DNA of 64,000 nucleotides, taken from contig LSYV01000027.1 of the NCBI GenBank assembly GCA_001584585.1, positions 1 through 64,000 on the forward strand, in the 5' to 3' direction. Position numbers and translations under genes: made by a program. The notes under the pieces are model-generated. The model ran no database searches and had not been told where the DNA came from. It saw only the letters and a list, made by a program, of their open reading frames with translations. Positions 19,377 through 31,800 of the stretch are shown here, piece after piece. Source of the DNA: Gonium pectorale (Eukaryota; Chlorophyta; Chlorophyceae; Chlamydomonadales; Volvocaceae). The first letter of the stretch is position 1, and every line of letters starts with the position of its first letter.

Positions 19377-22300
19377 TAAGGCGGCGGCGGCCGCCTTTCG
19401 GCTGCGCTGCGAGTGCTTGGTGTGCCGGGGATGTACCGGTAGGCGGGCGCTGTAGGCAGCCTGAGGGTGTGGACGGGTGAAGTTGCGCCAAGCGCATGTT
19501 ACCTTGTGGGTGCGAGGCTGGGCGACTTTAAACGCAACGCGGGTTGGGGTTTGGGGTTGCGCTGATCGGTGACTTTGCGCGGACTTGAGCGATGCGTCAC
19601 ACCGCGCAGCCGCCTGGGATGACATTCACGACGCCGGCCCGCTCGTCCCGACCTGTCTGTACGGGATGCGCGGTGGGGCTCCATCGGCTCAGCGCGGGTC
19701 CATGTTATCAGTAGCCGCGCGCAAAGCGTTGAGCATACGGGTTTATTCCAGCAGTAGCATCGTGGCATGGCCTTGCGACTGTCGTTTGTATAAGGGGTTT
19801 GGCCCGGACTACAGTATTTCGTGTTGTGCAACCCTGTGCTTTGGACGTGGCGCGTGTGCGGAGGCTTGGGCGCATGGGCCTCTTCGACGTCTGTGTGGTT
19901 TCAGCGCAGGGATCGAGGGATGGGAGCTGTGCGGGGTCGCAGCTTACGTGTCGTGAGCCGATTGGTGTTTGGCAGTTGCCGCGATGCACGAGCAGTCATC
20001 GTGTATCACCGCAGGAAGGCGTGGTTTGGGCTGTCAGGGTGCCGGACGTGCCGGTCCACGTGGGGCGGAGGTCGTTTGATCCCTTCCCGAGCCCGTATGG
20101 CCCGTATGGTTTGCCGCAAGGATGCTGTGTATGGCCGGGTCGGTACATACCAGCAGGATAGGCCGCATGGTCCGCTCAAACTAAATTATTGAAGTACCTG
20201 TCGATATTTCCCCAAACAGCCTCAAATATCCGGCCGTGCGAAGCGCACCGTCTTGTGGGGCATATGTCTTGGATGCGGTATCGGGTTCAAGGGCGGGCGT
20301 CGTGTCTTCAGTGGAGTCTGCTCCTTTGCCCGTCGCTTTGGCGCCCTGAGTCACCGCCGAGCTTTGTTGTTTGTTGTGTGGACGGCTGCCACGGGCTGTA
20401 CGCTGTGGTGGCTGGTGGTGGCCCCGACCGCAGCGGACGCTTTTGCGGCCTCTTCACCTGCGCCGCCGGAGAGGCATCCTTTAGTCTGGTTTACTGCTGC
20501 CGCGTGCCGTGTGTATGTTTGCGAGGCGCAATGGTCGGCCCCATCGGCTAGATCGGCTTTTGGGCTTGTACGGCGATCGAAACCGCGTAGCTGGGGCAGC
20601 CCCTAAGGAGAACGGCATCTATGTTCGCGTTTCCGTTGGCCGCATCTGAGCGATGTACGGATGGGTTGGTGATGGGTCGCAGACGTCATGTCGGCGATCG
20701 CCCGGTTGCCACGTCCGAATGACATGGACGTGGCCAAGGACCCAAGCAATACCTCACTGATTGCCCCTTGGAGCGTTGGTCCTCGGAGCACTATCCGGTA
20801 GGCTACCGATGGTTGCCGCTATGCAGGGACTGAGAGATACGCAAGTAACCCAACCGGACCCAAGAGCTTTGCTTCTCACCCCCTCGCCCCTGCCCAGCAC
20901 AAGGCGTCACCACAGGCGGTGGGCCAGAAGACACAGCGTCCAGGTTTTCCCGCGAAACCAAGGCCCACTCGAGCGCATTTGCCGTTGCATTGCGCACCGT
21001 TGCAACCGCGCCACTTCCAACCTAGACCACTGATCTATAGGACGCTGCAGCTGGCTTTGCGTGAGGCGGCTCACTTCAGGTGCAGCGTGCGGGAGTTCAA
21101 CCACCTGAAGTTATAGGACAAGAGACCTACTGTTGCTTGTCCCGTACGCAGCAGCACCCGAAGGTAACGAGGCGGTTAGGCCGTTAACACTTCATCAGCA
21201 GGCGACTGAGACGGTAGCTTGCTAAGAAACGAGACCATCGCAGCGGCCGCCTCAAGCTACGAGCAAGGTAGGGCCCGGCTGTAGACGCTGCACACGGAAT
21301 CAACACATGACACGGGACCAACAGATGTGCTTGGCAGACGAGCACGCTGGCGCGCACGATGCCAGCAGCGGGCCGTGGGTCGCAGCTCCCGAGGGGGGCC
21401 TTAACGGCACAGCAAGAGCGCCTGCGGCCCAAGACGGTCACGCAGCGGTACCTTTGCCATCGGCACACGCATTGACGCTCCCAGTACGGCATCAAAGACA
21501 TATGATGAAAAGCAGATACCCGACATGGGCCGCACAGCCACGATCGGCCACAGATAAGAGAAAACCAAGCCAGCAACGGGAACACTCCTGGGAACACTAC
21601 AGCGCTTGCCTGCCACGATGAACGCAACAGCGGAGGCCTGCGGTGACAGGTCTGCGCCCCCTTCCACCTGGCGATGGAGGCCACGCACACGTCCACTCGC
21701 ATGCACACATTCTTGTAGCACACATCACATCCAACGCGGTCAAATGAGTTGCATTCGGGAATGTTAACGACGACCTTCTACACGGCAAGACAAATTGACT
21801 TCATCCTGTCGGCCGCGCCCCCCCGCTGCACGCGCCGGGCGCGGAAGCCCGCCCTGCGCCCGGAACGCCTCAGCGCGCCGCGAATGCGCGCAGAGGCATG
21901 AGTTCGAAGCAAGTACCTCCAATACGGTAAGGCTGCAGTATAGCACATCCACGGGCACACCCCGCGTGCTCCGAGGGACCCACGCGCCCGTCCTGCGTTT
22001 GTGCAGGCGTTTCGCCGATGAGCGTACGGGCACACTCGAACACTCGTCTGTCTACGTTGCAACGCTCGATGCACCTGCACCCCAATCTGTCAAAAGGCGG
22101 CGTGACGGGCTCTGCTGTGCAAGCCATCGCGCTGCCGTCAAAGACCAGGCTCCCTCTCATGCGCCCCACAAAACGAAATAACCACCCCGAAACAAGAAAC
22201 AACAGGATTGAGCCTTGGACAGCGCCGGCGCTCATACAGGCTCGGCGCCGTACTACGACTCATAACTAAAGAATATTGCGCCGCCGCCCTCTACGCAAAG

Positions 22301-22625
22301 GCAAGCAAGCGGTGGCGCGCTTGTTGCCGAGAGACATGAACGGTGACCGAGGCACCACGCCGGGGCTTCGCCAGAGGGTGTTCGGCCTTCATGTGACCTT
22401 TCGACTAGCCTGAAAGCTGCGGTAGAGAAGCCCTTCGCCGCACCCCCGACGCCGTCGCCTGCTGCCGCAAGTGTTAGTGTTTCAGTTGGTCGAGACTCCT
22501 ACCCCACTTTGCTGCGTTCCGACACTGTTGGCGCCCAAGTTTTCCGCCTGCCGTATGTGTAGCCTATCTTCGCTCGTTCCGGCTCGCTAAGTAGGCGTGC
22601 CACTGCCTGTCTACACATACGGCTA
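19377..22625. other. Intergenic region, no gene recognised
   Basis: More than 3 kb between the convergent ends of RBR gene B and the PAP2 phosphatase. Open frames here are short, Trp/Cys/Arg-rich and have no domain, no paralogue in the window and no supporting splice pattern. No tRNA, transposase or tandem array was seen. Confidence 0.5.
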
Positions 22626-24856
22626 CTATTGCCCCGCTGCCATGAGCGCCGCCGCGACGTGCCGAAACTCCATCGCAGCGTAAACCGTTATCCCGTAGTT
22701 GACCCATTTCCGTGCAAAGTCAACGTCGTACGCCAGGCGCGCCGTCTTCATGAGCACCTCCCCATGCCGCCCGCCGCTGCCGCCCTCACGCCCGAAGGCG
22801 GCACCCTTGCCGCCGTCGTCGGGCGAGGCCAGGGCCGCTGCTTTTGGGGCCGGCGAATCGGGCGTTACCGCCGCCTCGATAGTCGCCGTCGCAGACACCA
22901 CAGGCCCCTCCTCCGGCCGATAGCAGCCCGCGGGGTGCACTGGTGGCTGCCACAGCTGCCGTACGGCGAGCGGTGCGGCACCCAAGATGTACGGCAGTAC
23001 GGCGCACAGCACCGCCTTGCTGGCCTCCTTGACGGCAAATACCGCGACGAAGCCCAGCGCGACCACGGCCGCCGGGTGCCGCAGCTGCTGCGGCATGGCG
23101 GCGGGCGCGGCGGCGCCGCCTGCCAGGGCCCGCAGCAGCGGCGGGGCGATGCTGACGCGGCCGCTCAGGCTGACGAGACCCCCGTAGGCGGCACCCAGGA
23201 AGATGACCTGCGGGAGGCATTGCGCACCAGGCAAGGCGGGCACGCCGCGCGAAATGTTTTACGTCCGGGAATCGGTGCAGCTCGCGGACCAGTAGCATAT
23301 TACAGCACCCAATCAGGAAGACACCCGAATTCCGCTGACCACATCACGTACGGCACAACACGAGAGCCTTGGGGCGACGTAAAGGCTCTGCGACGCGAGC
23401 GTGCCTCCGTCAAGCGTAGCACCCCTTCAAGGCCGTCCGCACCTGCAACCCGTCTATCCTCCCATGACTCTACTCCGCCGCCCGACACACATCGTGTTGC
23501 TCCTCCAATCCCCAAACTTCCCACTCCCATGACCCTGCCAATACTGCTCCATTGAACAAGCCCAGCACTGCTACCCATTTTCCCAGCCCCCCCCCCTTAA
23601 TCCGCCAACCCTGCGGCCCTGCTTTTCCCGTTGCCCGGCCACCCCTCCACCCGCCCGCTTCCACCCGCCACACCGCCACCCACCGCGTACTCGTAGCTGG
23701 TCGTGTGCATCATGGGCCTGGGATACGTCCGAAGCGCCAGCAAGTAGGCAGCGCCCACCGCCAGCAAGCCCAGCGCGCTGCCCTCCTCCGCCCGGGCCCA
23801 GGCCGGCATGGCACAGCGGTCCCATGCAGAGACCGCCGCCGCCGTGACACCGGGCTCGCCAACAACCGCCAAGATGGCCAGGCCCAGGCGTCGCCACAGG
23901 CCCAGCGCTGCGGCGCCGCCGAGAGCGCCCAGCGCCAGGTCGATGGGCGTGTGCACGCCGAGGTAGAGTCGGGACAGGGCGACCCAGATCGACCAGACCC
24001 CGGAGGCAGCCGTCAGGGTGGTGGCAGTGGCGGGCGTGATGGCGCCGAGCTGCATGGCCACGGCCGCCGAGTAGGCGGGCATGAGCAGCGCGCACCAGGT
24101 GTGCATTGAGGGCGCGCCCATCTCCACCTCGTTGCGGTAGGCTGCCTCGAGCACCTCCACGCCCGCGGTCACACCCGCGCCCGGCTTGGGCATGGGCATA
24201 GAGTCATCGGGCGCCTTGCCCGCAGCAGACAGCGCCGCGGCCTTCTCACGCAGCCGCCGGGCGGTGTCGCTGGCGGGGCCGGGCCGCGGGCAGCAGAAGA
24301 CGTCCTTAAGGACGCACGCCATGTAGGTTGAAATGGCCATGCACTGGCAGACGGCCATCGAGGCCGCCGCGCCTGACGCTCCACCGAGCCATGCAATCGG
24401 CGGAAGCGACAGCAGGTAAATCTCCACAGACACGGAAAATGCCTGGGGGAAGGGGTGTGTGGTTCGCTAAGAGACGTTGGGAGGGCACGCTTAACCGGCA
24501 CGCATTGCAGGGGCTGTCTTGCGGATGATCCCAGTGCTTCAGTCAAATAACCTGGGCCAAAAAACAACGCCCGCGACCCAAAAGGGAACCTAAAGGTGAT
24601 GACTTTCTCGGCCGGTTCCCGATGGGTCAACGCTCAAACCCCATCAACGCACCGTGAGCTTTGCAAGCACGTCGAGTAACGGGCTCCTCAGCAGCTGCTG
24701 AAACTGTGAGACGAAGTCCAGCTGGCTCAGCACGGTCCGCAGAATGAAGGGCCGCAGGTACTTCCGAACGGGCGGCGCAATAAGGTTGGCTACGATGCAT
24801 GATACCAATAGGAAGGCGCCTGGGACAGCAAAGAGGTTATCAAGGCTGTCCGCCAT
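22626..24856 (-). CDS. PAP2-family sphingosine-1-phosphate (long-chain base phosphate) phosphatase
   Basis: Predicted minus-strand exons are 24856-24653, 24442-23684 and 23207-22626, all phase 0, 514 residues. The three PAP2 motifs are present: K114-x6-R-P (K-D-V-F-C-C-P-R-P), P-S-M-H at 179-182 and S225-R-x5-H232-x3-D236. His182 would be the general acid and His232 the phosphate nucleophile. Motif spacing and the Y-x-G-V-H-T-P-I-D style of motif 3 resemble the eukaryotic sphingosine-1-phosphate phosphatase branch, which dephosphorylates long-chain base phosphates at the endoplasmic reticulum. Several hydrophobic stretches are consistent with a multi-pass membrane protein. The 48-residue segment between motifs 1 and 2 and a hydrophilic Gly/Pro-rich segment before the C-terminus look like insertions. 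The family is certain; the exact substrate is inferred. Confidence 0.85.
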
Positions 24857-26983
24857 CGTCTCACGACCTACCCTATCCTACGCTAGTTGCTGAGCCCCGC
24901 TGCAATGCACGGAGGCCAGAGCACACAGTGAAGCATTTGAAATGGGTTTGACAGTCTGACAAACCGATACGGCACGGTATGTACGGCAACGGGCCGGATC
25001 GACCCATGCTGCGCCGAGGACTCACGGCCCCCGCGCTCCGCCCCCACTGTGTTCTGCTGCCAGATTCACGGCTTCCCTGTTCCCAGGCCGCGGGGCGGGT
25101 ACGCAGCTGGAATCCTTCTTGAACTCTGCAGCAAATGGGCTTAAGACACTTGGCGCCGAGCAGGGAGCCCCCCTCCAGCGCTTCTCTTTACAAGGCCCCT
25201 TCCTCACATGTTGCAGAACCCGGAGGAGCGCGTAATCCCTCCACGTTTACGCACGGCACACACGCCTCCAAAGGCGGCGTCACCTGCCGGGGCCGCATGC
25301 TGGGGCTCCCACTTTAGTGGCGGCGTGCACATGTAGCAGCTGCCGACGATGAGCCTCATCATCATGGGCCAGCAGCGGCGTGACGCACGGATGTTGCAGC
25401 AGTGCGGGTGGTGATTGAGATGTCGGTTCGAGGTGACATCGTGGCAAACATCAATCGACGGCGGGGCAGCGTGATTGTGCCTGTGCGTGGTTCTTGAAGC
25501 CGTGCGCGGGGCTGCAGGAACAACGGCGTTCAACGAAACCGTGCGTGGGAAGACGAACGGCCATGCGCATCAACACCAAGGCGGCGGCGGCGGTCGCCGT
25601 AGGTGTGCAAGTGAGGTCCAGCGGATGTGGGATTGAAGTCGTGCGAGGCGGATACGCGCGTGGACCTGGGGGAGTCCTTGGGCGCACCCATGCGCAACTT
25701 TCCAATCACAGTTCGGTGAACTACGATACAGCGAGCATGGCTGGCGAGCCCTCGCGATCCATCCCCGGGCGCTGTCCGCCTTGCCTCCCAGACTGTGACT
25801 ATGCGTTGTGCCGTACGTTTGGATGCGATGCCGACATGTGCTTGTGGTCAATTGATTATGACCGCAACCGGCCTTGCTCGCTCGCTACAACTGCTTCGGC
25901 CTCTCACCAGCAGTTCTCTGCCTCCGAGTTCAAGGCAGGGACATGCCCGCACGCACCCTAGGTGCGCACTGACAGGCAGATCTGTGCTCGCTCTTATGTT
26001 AGTAGTGTCATACCGGTACGTCGTAATACCCACAATAGCAACAACGCGTTCGCTATAGAGCTTATGAGCCCCAGCCTCGCGCCAGTCAGCAAGAACTCCC
26101 AAGTTCGGCAGGACACCACCTGCCGTACACTGTCGCCGTACGGCTCCGCACTAGTGATCAGCACGCTTCGGCGCACGCACGGGCACTACCCCAGCTAGCA
26201 CGCACAGCCCTGTCCGCGTATGCTGCCGTCCCTCCCTCCCGAGACGCTCCGGAATGCAAACAAAACCAAGCTCGCCCTGCCTACTCCTTGCAAAGCCATC
26301 GCAGAGTATGGTACAATATCCGCTCTGTGGGCTTGGTGTGGCGCGTCGGCTGGCCACGGCTGACGGTTGAGCGGCCCTGCGGACAGCCCTGCCGGGCCGG
26401 TGCTTGCCCTGGCTGGCCTGAGCCTGGGCCGCTGGACTGGATGGGCCTCGCTCGGCCGGTTGTGGCCCGCCCGTCATGGCCGGCGGGACTATCAGTTGGA
26501 TGGGCACAAAACCCGATGGAGCCCTGACCCGAACTCCGGCCCCGCGCTGATGCCCACAAGCAGGGCTGCCGACGCTTCAATCGGGCCCTGTACAACCGGG
26601 ACTCATACACACCGTCCTCAATCCGACCTACATACACGGTCCTTCATCGCGGCTACCTCGCCCGTCTGGCTGAGACATCGAAATTCCCTGCCCCACGGTA
26701 CACCGCACAAGCTCCCGTCAGTTCCGAACAGCCCTCGCTCTGCATCAAAATGCGGGAAACGTTTCCACATTAAACTTGCACGCCCGGGCGGCTGAAAACA
26801 ACCAGGCCTGTCGCCTATCTTGCCTGCTGGATGGCGGGCGGCTGGCGCTCCCAGCCACCCGCTGCAGCAGCGCACACCGGCTCCTGAGAGCTCGGCCAAA
26901 GGCCTTGGCCTCTGCCCCAGCTCGAGTAGCCCAGATCGGCCATACATGCGGGGCCTCCCGCTCCTGCTCCAGGCTCGCGCGAG
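24857..26983. other. Intergenic region, no gene recognised
   Basis: This separates the 5' end of the PAP2 gene from the 3' end of the Roco gene, both on the minus strand, so it should contain the PAP2 promoter near 24857 and the Roco 3' untranslated region near 26983. A GGCC/GGCTGG-rich stretch occupies 26330-26480. No other feature can be supported. Confidence 0.5.
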
Positions 26984-28819
26984 CTACCAACATGTATTGT
27001 TTCGGATGTGCTCTTCCGAGTGGCACTTGCACAGCCACACCACATCGCCCGCACGCGTCTTGATCTTCTGCAGGTTGCCGTAATTGCCGGTCGAATCCTT
27101 GTGGCGCACCAGCGCCTCAATCTCCCTGCGAGCACGTGGGAGGCATAAGGAGGGAGCGAGAGAGTTCATGCTTACGCCAACTTCTTGCCGAGCGCCATTG
27201 TCGTCGTCGCAAGACCGAGCGCACGTGCATGCAGCCAGGGTGGAGCGATGAGTGTCCGCCTACCTACCTACCGCATTGCCGTACACCCGTACGCGCGCGC
27301 GTGCAACTGCTCACTTGATATGCGTCCTCACTCATCACCCCCAAAAGTCACCATTTCGGTAGATGCCAGCGCCCTCCTCGTGTCATTATAAGCCTTTATT
27401 CCCGACACACGCACCCCTCCGCACCCACCTGCGCGCCTCCTGCGAATTGGTGAAGTCCAGCTGGTGCAGCGCCTGCCACGCAGCCGTCGACCCACTAGCA
27501 GCGGCGCCATTCGCCGATGCCGGTGGCGGCCCGCCTCCTTTACCACCGCCTCCCGTCGCCTTGCCCTTTGGATCCTTCTTGATGCCCTCCTCGCCCTCCT
27601 CCGTCATCCCCATGCCCTTGCCGCCGCCTTCTTGTCCCTTCTCCCTCCCTCGCTTGTCCTCCTGCTGCAGACTGCTCAGCAGGTCGTTCAGCTTGGTGAA
27701 CGCCTCCAGCGGCTCGTTGAGCACATGCGCGTCGACCAGCTCCCCCAGCCGGCCCAGCCCCATGTCCGAGCCGCCGCTGGTGAGCGCCTTGACGCCCGTG
27801 CCCAGAAGCAGCCCCAGGCTGTGCGTCAGCAGCCGCACGCCGGGCGCGTAGCGTCGCAGCCACTCGGCCGGCCGCTCAATCTCGTACCCCTCGTGGTCCG
27901 TGAGGTGCGGGCCGCCGGGGTGCTCGCACAGCAGGTGCAGCCGGAAGCGCGCCTTGAGCAGCCCCTTGCGGTCCCACCAGGGCTGGTCGGCGCTGGGCAT
28001 GGGCAGCACCACGTGCAGCGTGGGCAGCGGCTTGGAGTCAGTGCCGGCCACCAGCTTGGCCACGGCCGTGATGCGACGGATGAGGTCCTCCTCGCCCTCG
28101 GCACGCGCGCCCGCCAGCGCCCGCAGGTCCTTGTACTCGGCCTGGCGTGCGGTGGAGTCCGCGTTCAACTTTGCTGCAATCTGCCCCAACATGTCGACCA
28201 TGTGGACCATCATGCCCTGCTGCTGTGTCACCGCTGTAGTCACCGTTAACCCAGTGGCGTCATCGGTTGCGGCAGGGAAAACTCCGCTAGCCTTGCGGGC
28301 GGCGGTGGCAGCAGCGCCCGTGGCCGGCACACGCGCACGCTTGGGACGCCACGGCGTCGCCTGGTCGTCCTTGTCCAGGCGGTCCGCCAGGTCGAGGTCC
28401 TCCGCTTCACACACCTCGCATGTAACCTGCAGCACATTCACGTTATGTGGTGATGCCGACAGCCAGGCTGAGATAGGTGAGGTAACTGAGTGACGACTGG
28501 ACGGACACGAAAATAAAGGGAATGGGCCATTCAGCAGCATTCATAGTGCCACTCCCACACAGCAGATGATGGGGTATGGCTTCTGTCTCCCGCACACGCA
28601 CAATTGGGGCGACCGTCAGGCCAGGTGCCAGTCCAGCTACGTACGTTCACTTGAAGATACACCGTTTGGAAGTCCATCCACCACACACGTATCCCAAGCC
28701 TCCGCAAGCACCTTTTCATTGGCGTTCGCCTTCTTCTGCAGGAACTTTGCCTTGAACACGCAGGGCTGCCTCTGGCGCGCCTGGACGCAGTGGGGGCAGC
28801 TGTACCGGATGTCCTCTAG
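26984..28819 (-). other. Roco gene: C-terminal region with paired CxxC motifs
   Basis: Exons 21-23. C-P-H-C in exon 21 and C-E-V-C at the start of exon 22 form a possible zinc ribbon. Next come a coiled-coil-like segment, a block with L-H-L-L-C-E-H-P and H-E-G-Y-E-I-E-R-P, and a Lys/Gly-rich linker. The last exon ends with G-N-Y-G-N-L-Q-K-I and V-V-W-L-C-K-C-H, then stop. To my knowledge similar tails occur after COR or other STAND-like cores in protist proteins, but I cannot name the domain with confidence. Confidence 0.6.
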
Positions 28820-31800
28820 CTGAGAAGGGTGGTGAGGGCGGAGCAGCAGCGATCGACAGCAGGAGATAGAGGGGCATCGTCAGTGATTAGTTGGGATGGC
28901 AGGCTCACATACAGCCAGCATCCATGCGGCGGGTTTCATTCATGCATGGGATGGCGGCGTCAGCGACGGACGACGCACAGAGCTTATTAACGTACGGCTC
29001 CCTCGAGCTGTTGCAAGGCGGTGCATGCACGGGCGACAATTTTGCATATTTTGGACTATTATTGTGCACGCCGCTACCCGTCGCTAGGTCCGGCGCCGCT
29101 TCTGGGGTCCGGGGCTGGCTAGGCTGGCGCATAACTCGCATCACGGTCGGCAGGTGCTGTAGCGCCATACATATGTGGATGGCAACGACGAGAGCATCCG
29201 CGTGTGTGGATCGGGGCTAGATATTGCCCCGCTGCACGAACCAACACGCACCGCATGCAGCTGCAGTGCACTACTGCAGCGCGTACGTGGCTGTAGTGGC
29301 TGCTCATGCTCATGACTGGGACCACACAGCAAAACAGCATGCCAAGCTTGCCCAACACGAACAACTCGTAACCCTTCTTCGTGATGCAGGATGGCAAGTC
29401 AGCTACACACCTGCCTCCGCCATCAGCTTGGGTAACACGGGCACCATTAGGCGCGACCTCACCACCCTCCTCTATCTACACACTCGGTTGCACCACCAAA
29501 CAGGCGGCCACATGCTGCGATACCCTACACCAACACGCAGTCCACACCGCACATGCCATTGTCACCCTGCGGTACGAGCTCATCGGAAGGCAGAGCTGGA
29601 CCCGCTATAAACCACCCTAACCCCAACCCGCGGGAGGAGTAGGTGTGGGGCACCCCCACCGCTCCTTGCCGCGGTTTTCTCTTTCTTCTCTCCAGGGGGA
29701 AGGGCCCCTTAGGGCGTCATGGCTCTGCCATGACGTACCTCCCGGGCCTATCTCCTTAAATTACGCCAGAGCTATGGTCGGTGTTGGTATTATTATATGG
29801 CTGCTCATGTGCACGTCCGCGCGCGCACTCAATCACCCGGCCATACATCTCCGATCTGCCCATTATTATTATATATGTCCCAATTTCCAGAGCATTTACG
29901 TATCCTGCATACATAGAGGCATGTATGCATCCATCAATGAACGTTCACATACACACGCGTACCTTAACTCCCTTGAAGGCCTCCGCCAGCAGGTCCTTGA
30001 GCTTAGCCGACACCAGGCATCCCAGGTTCTCGGGCTTTGGGCCGCACACCACAACGCTCACGACGTTGCGGTCGACCCCACGCATTGTGCCCTGATGGTT
30101 AGGGTCGGGCAACACAGTAATACATGTTGCGTGCGTGATGAGTAGTGAGGGCAACGAGCCAAGAACGGTGACACACAGCAGGCGTGGCTGCTCCGCTCAC
30201 GCTGGATACGGTCCTGAGCATGGATATCTTGGGTGATGACTGCAATCAATGTCTGTGAACATACATTAGCTCATAATGAAACACGCCTTTCGGTGGCTGT
30301 GAGTGTGCTTGCATCCAGCCATATCCAATGGGCCGGCCCAACATGCATGTGAACTGGCTGGTGACCAGACGTCATCACGTGCACCTACCGGTCCAGCATC
30401 TATGAAATGGGTGCATGCATGCGTTGTATCGGGGGCCCCTCCATATGCACGCGCAGCAGTAAGTGTTTGACCAGTCCGTCCCCGGCTCCTAATCATTTAC
30501 CATGTGCGTGCTCGCTCCAACTTACAACCCCCATAACTAGCAACGCTCGCTACCCACGCATGCCGTATGCCCGTACATGGACGAATGAACAAACCTGTAG
30601 GATCATGGCCAGGTGGCTGTTGCGGCGCATGACCGCGCCGAAGCGCCACGCCTCCAAGATCTCCAGGTTGGGCAGCGCAAACACGCGGCACAGCACGCGG
30701 CACATGAGCGCGTCGGGCACGTAGCTGTATTCGTAGTGTGCGGACCACCAGCGGAACCGCGGCGCGTCGGGTGATTTGCTCGCCTCCTGCAACGACGGGA
30801 GATAAACATATTGTTTGGTAACGCGCATGCTTATGCAGGTAGGGAGCAACGCGCACTGTGTTTGCAGCTGTTCAGATGATCAGCAAGACGGCGGGCAACA
30901 GGGCTCAAAGCGGCTTTCCTTTGAAATGTTACATTCACTCTGAGCAAGAAGTCCGGTGAATCGACCCCTTGTCACTCCCTCCCTCGTAACTCCACGGGAG
31001 CGGCCTGCCTCCATCCTGTGGCTGGCACAGCCCCAGCGCACGCTACACTCATGTGTTTATGCTGATGAAAAGATAGCACATTCGGCGGAAGCGGGCCGGC
31101 GCTGCGTGCAAGGAAGATCGCCTGATATTACTGCAGAACCGGCCAAACCGCCACCAACTTGCAACGCCGACCCGAAGTCATACAGCCCTTGCCCTCGCCA
31201 ACGCGGTGCCTCCATTCCCCAAGGCGCGGGCACTGAGTGCGAGTGTGCGCACAGAGCATCATGCCATTGCAGGCCCGCACCCTCTTTCGCGCCGCTCGGA
31301 ACGTGGAGCTCTGGTTCGTGAACCGGGGCTTCTTCGGTGTGTGACCCGAAACCAGCTCGGCCCGACGTTGGGGTCGGTTGCACAACGGTTGTCCACCGAA
31401 ATGGAACAAGCGCAGGGGCGTTGATTGGTTGCCACCGGGAGCAGGCATTGCCTAACGCGTAACGAAAGCATGAGCAGCCTGGGTTCCTGGGAATTAGGGG
31501 CTTTAAGGGGAACTGACCACCAACGATTTGCACCGGCGCTGACCGGTCAACTCCCCGCCGTACGACGGGGCCGCTCAACTGCGCTGAAGTGCCAGAGCAC
31601 CGCCTTCAAACGGGTTTGACATGTTTATGCCTGCTCTATACACTGTAGGAATTTCAAGCCGTTTCGCGCGCATTCAATTTGGGAATGTCGTACCATACCG
31701 CCAGGCACTCTGTTCACCACCAAATCCGCACATTCTTTCTCTGAGTGATAAATGTGGTTATGTGAGACGAAGAAAACTTCCCGGAAACATGTCGTGGCCA

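Noticed and set aside
19585..20606. Overlapping plus-strand frames as genes
   Set aside because: They are Cys/Arg/Trp-rich without domains, paralogues or splice support and overlap each other in different frames.
27464..28249. 261-residue plus-strand frame
   Set aside because: It is antisense to the Roco C-terminal exon 27429-28426, whose minus-strand protein is domain-like and phase-consistent with its neighbours.
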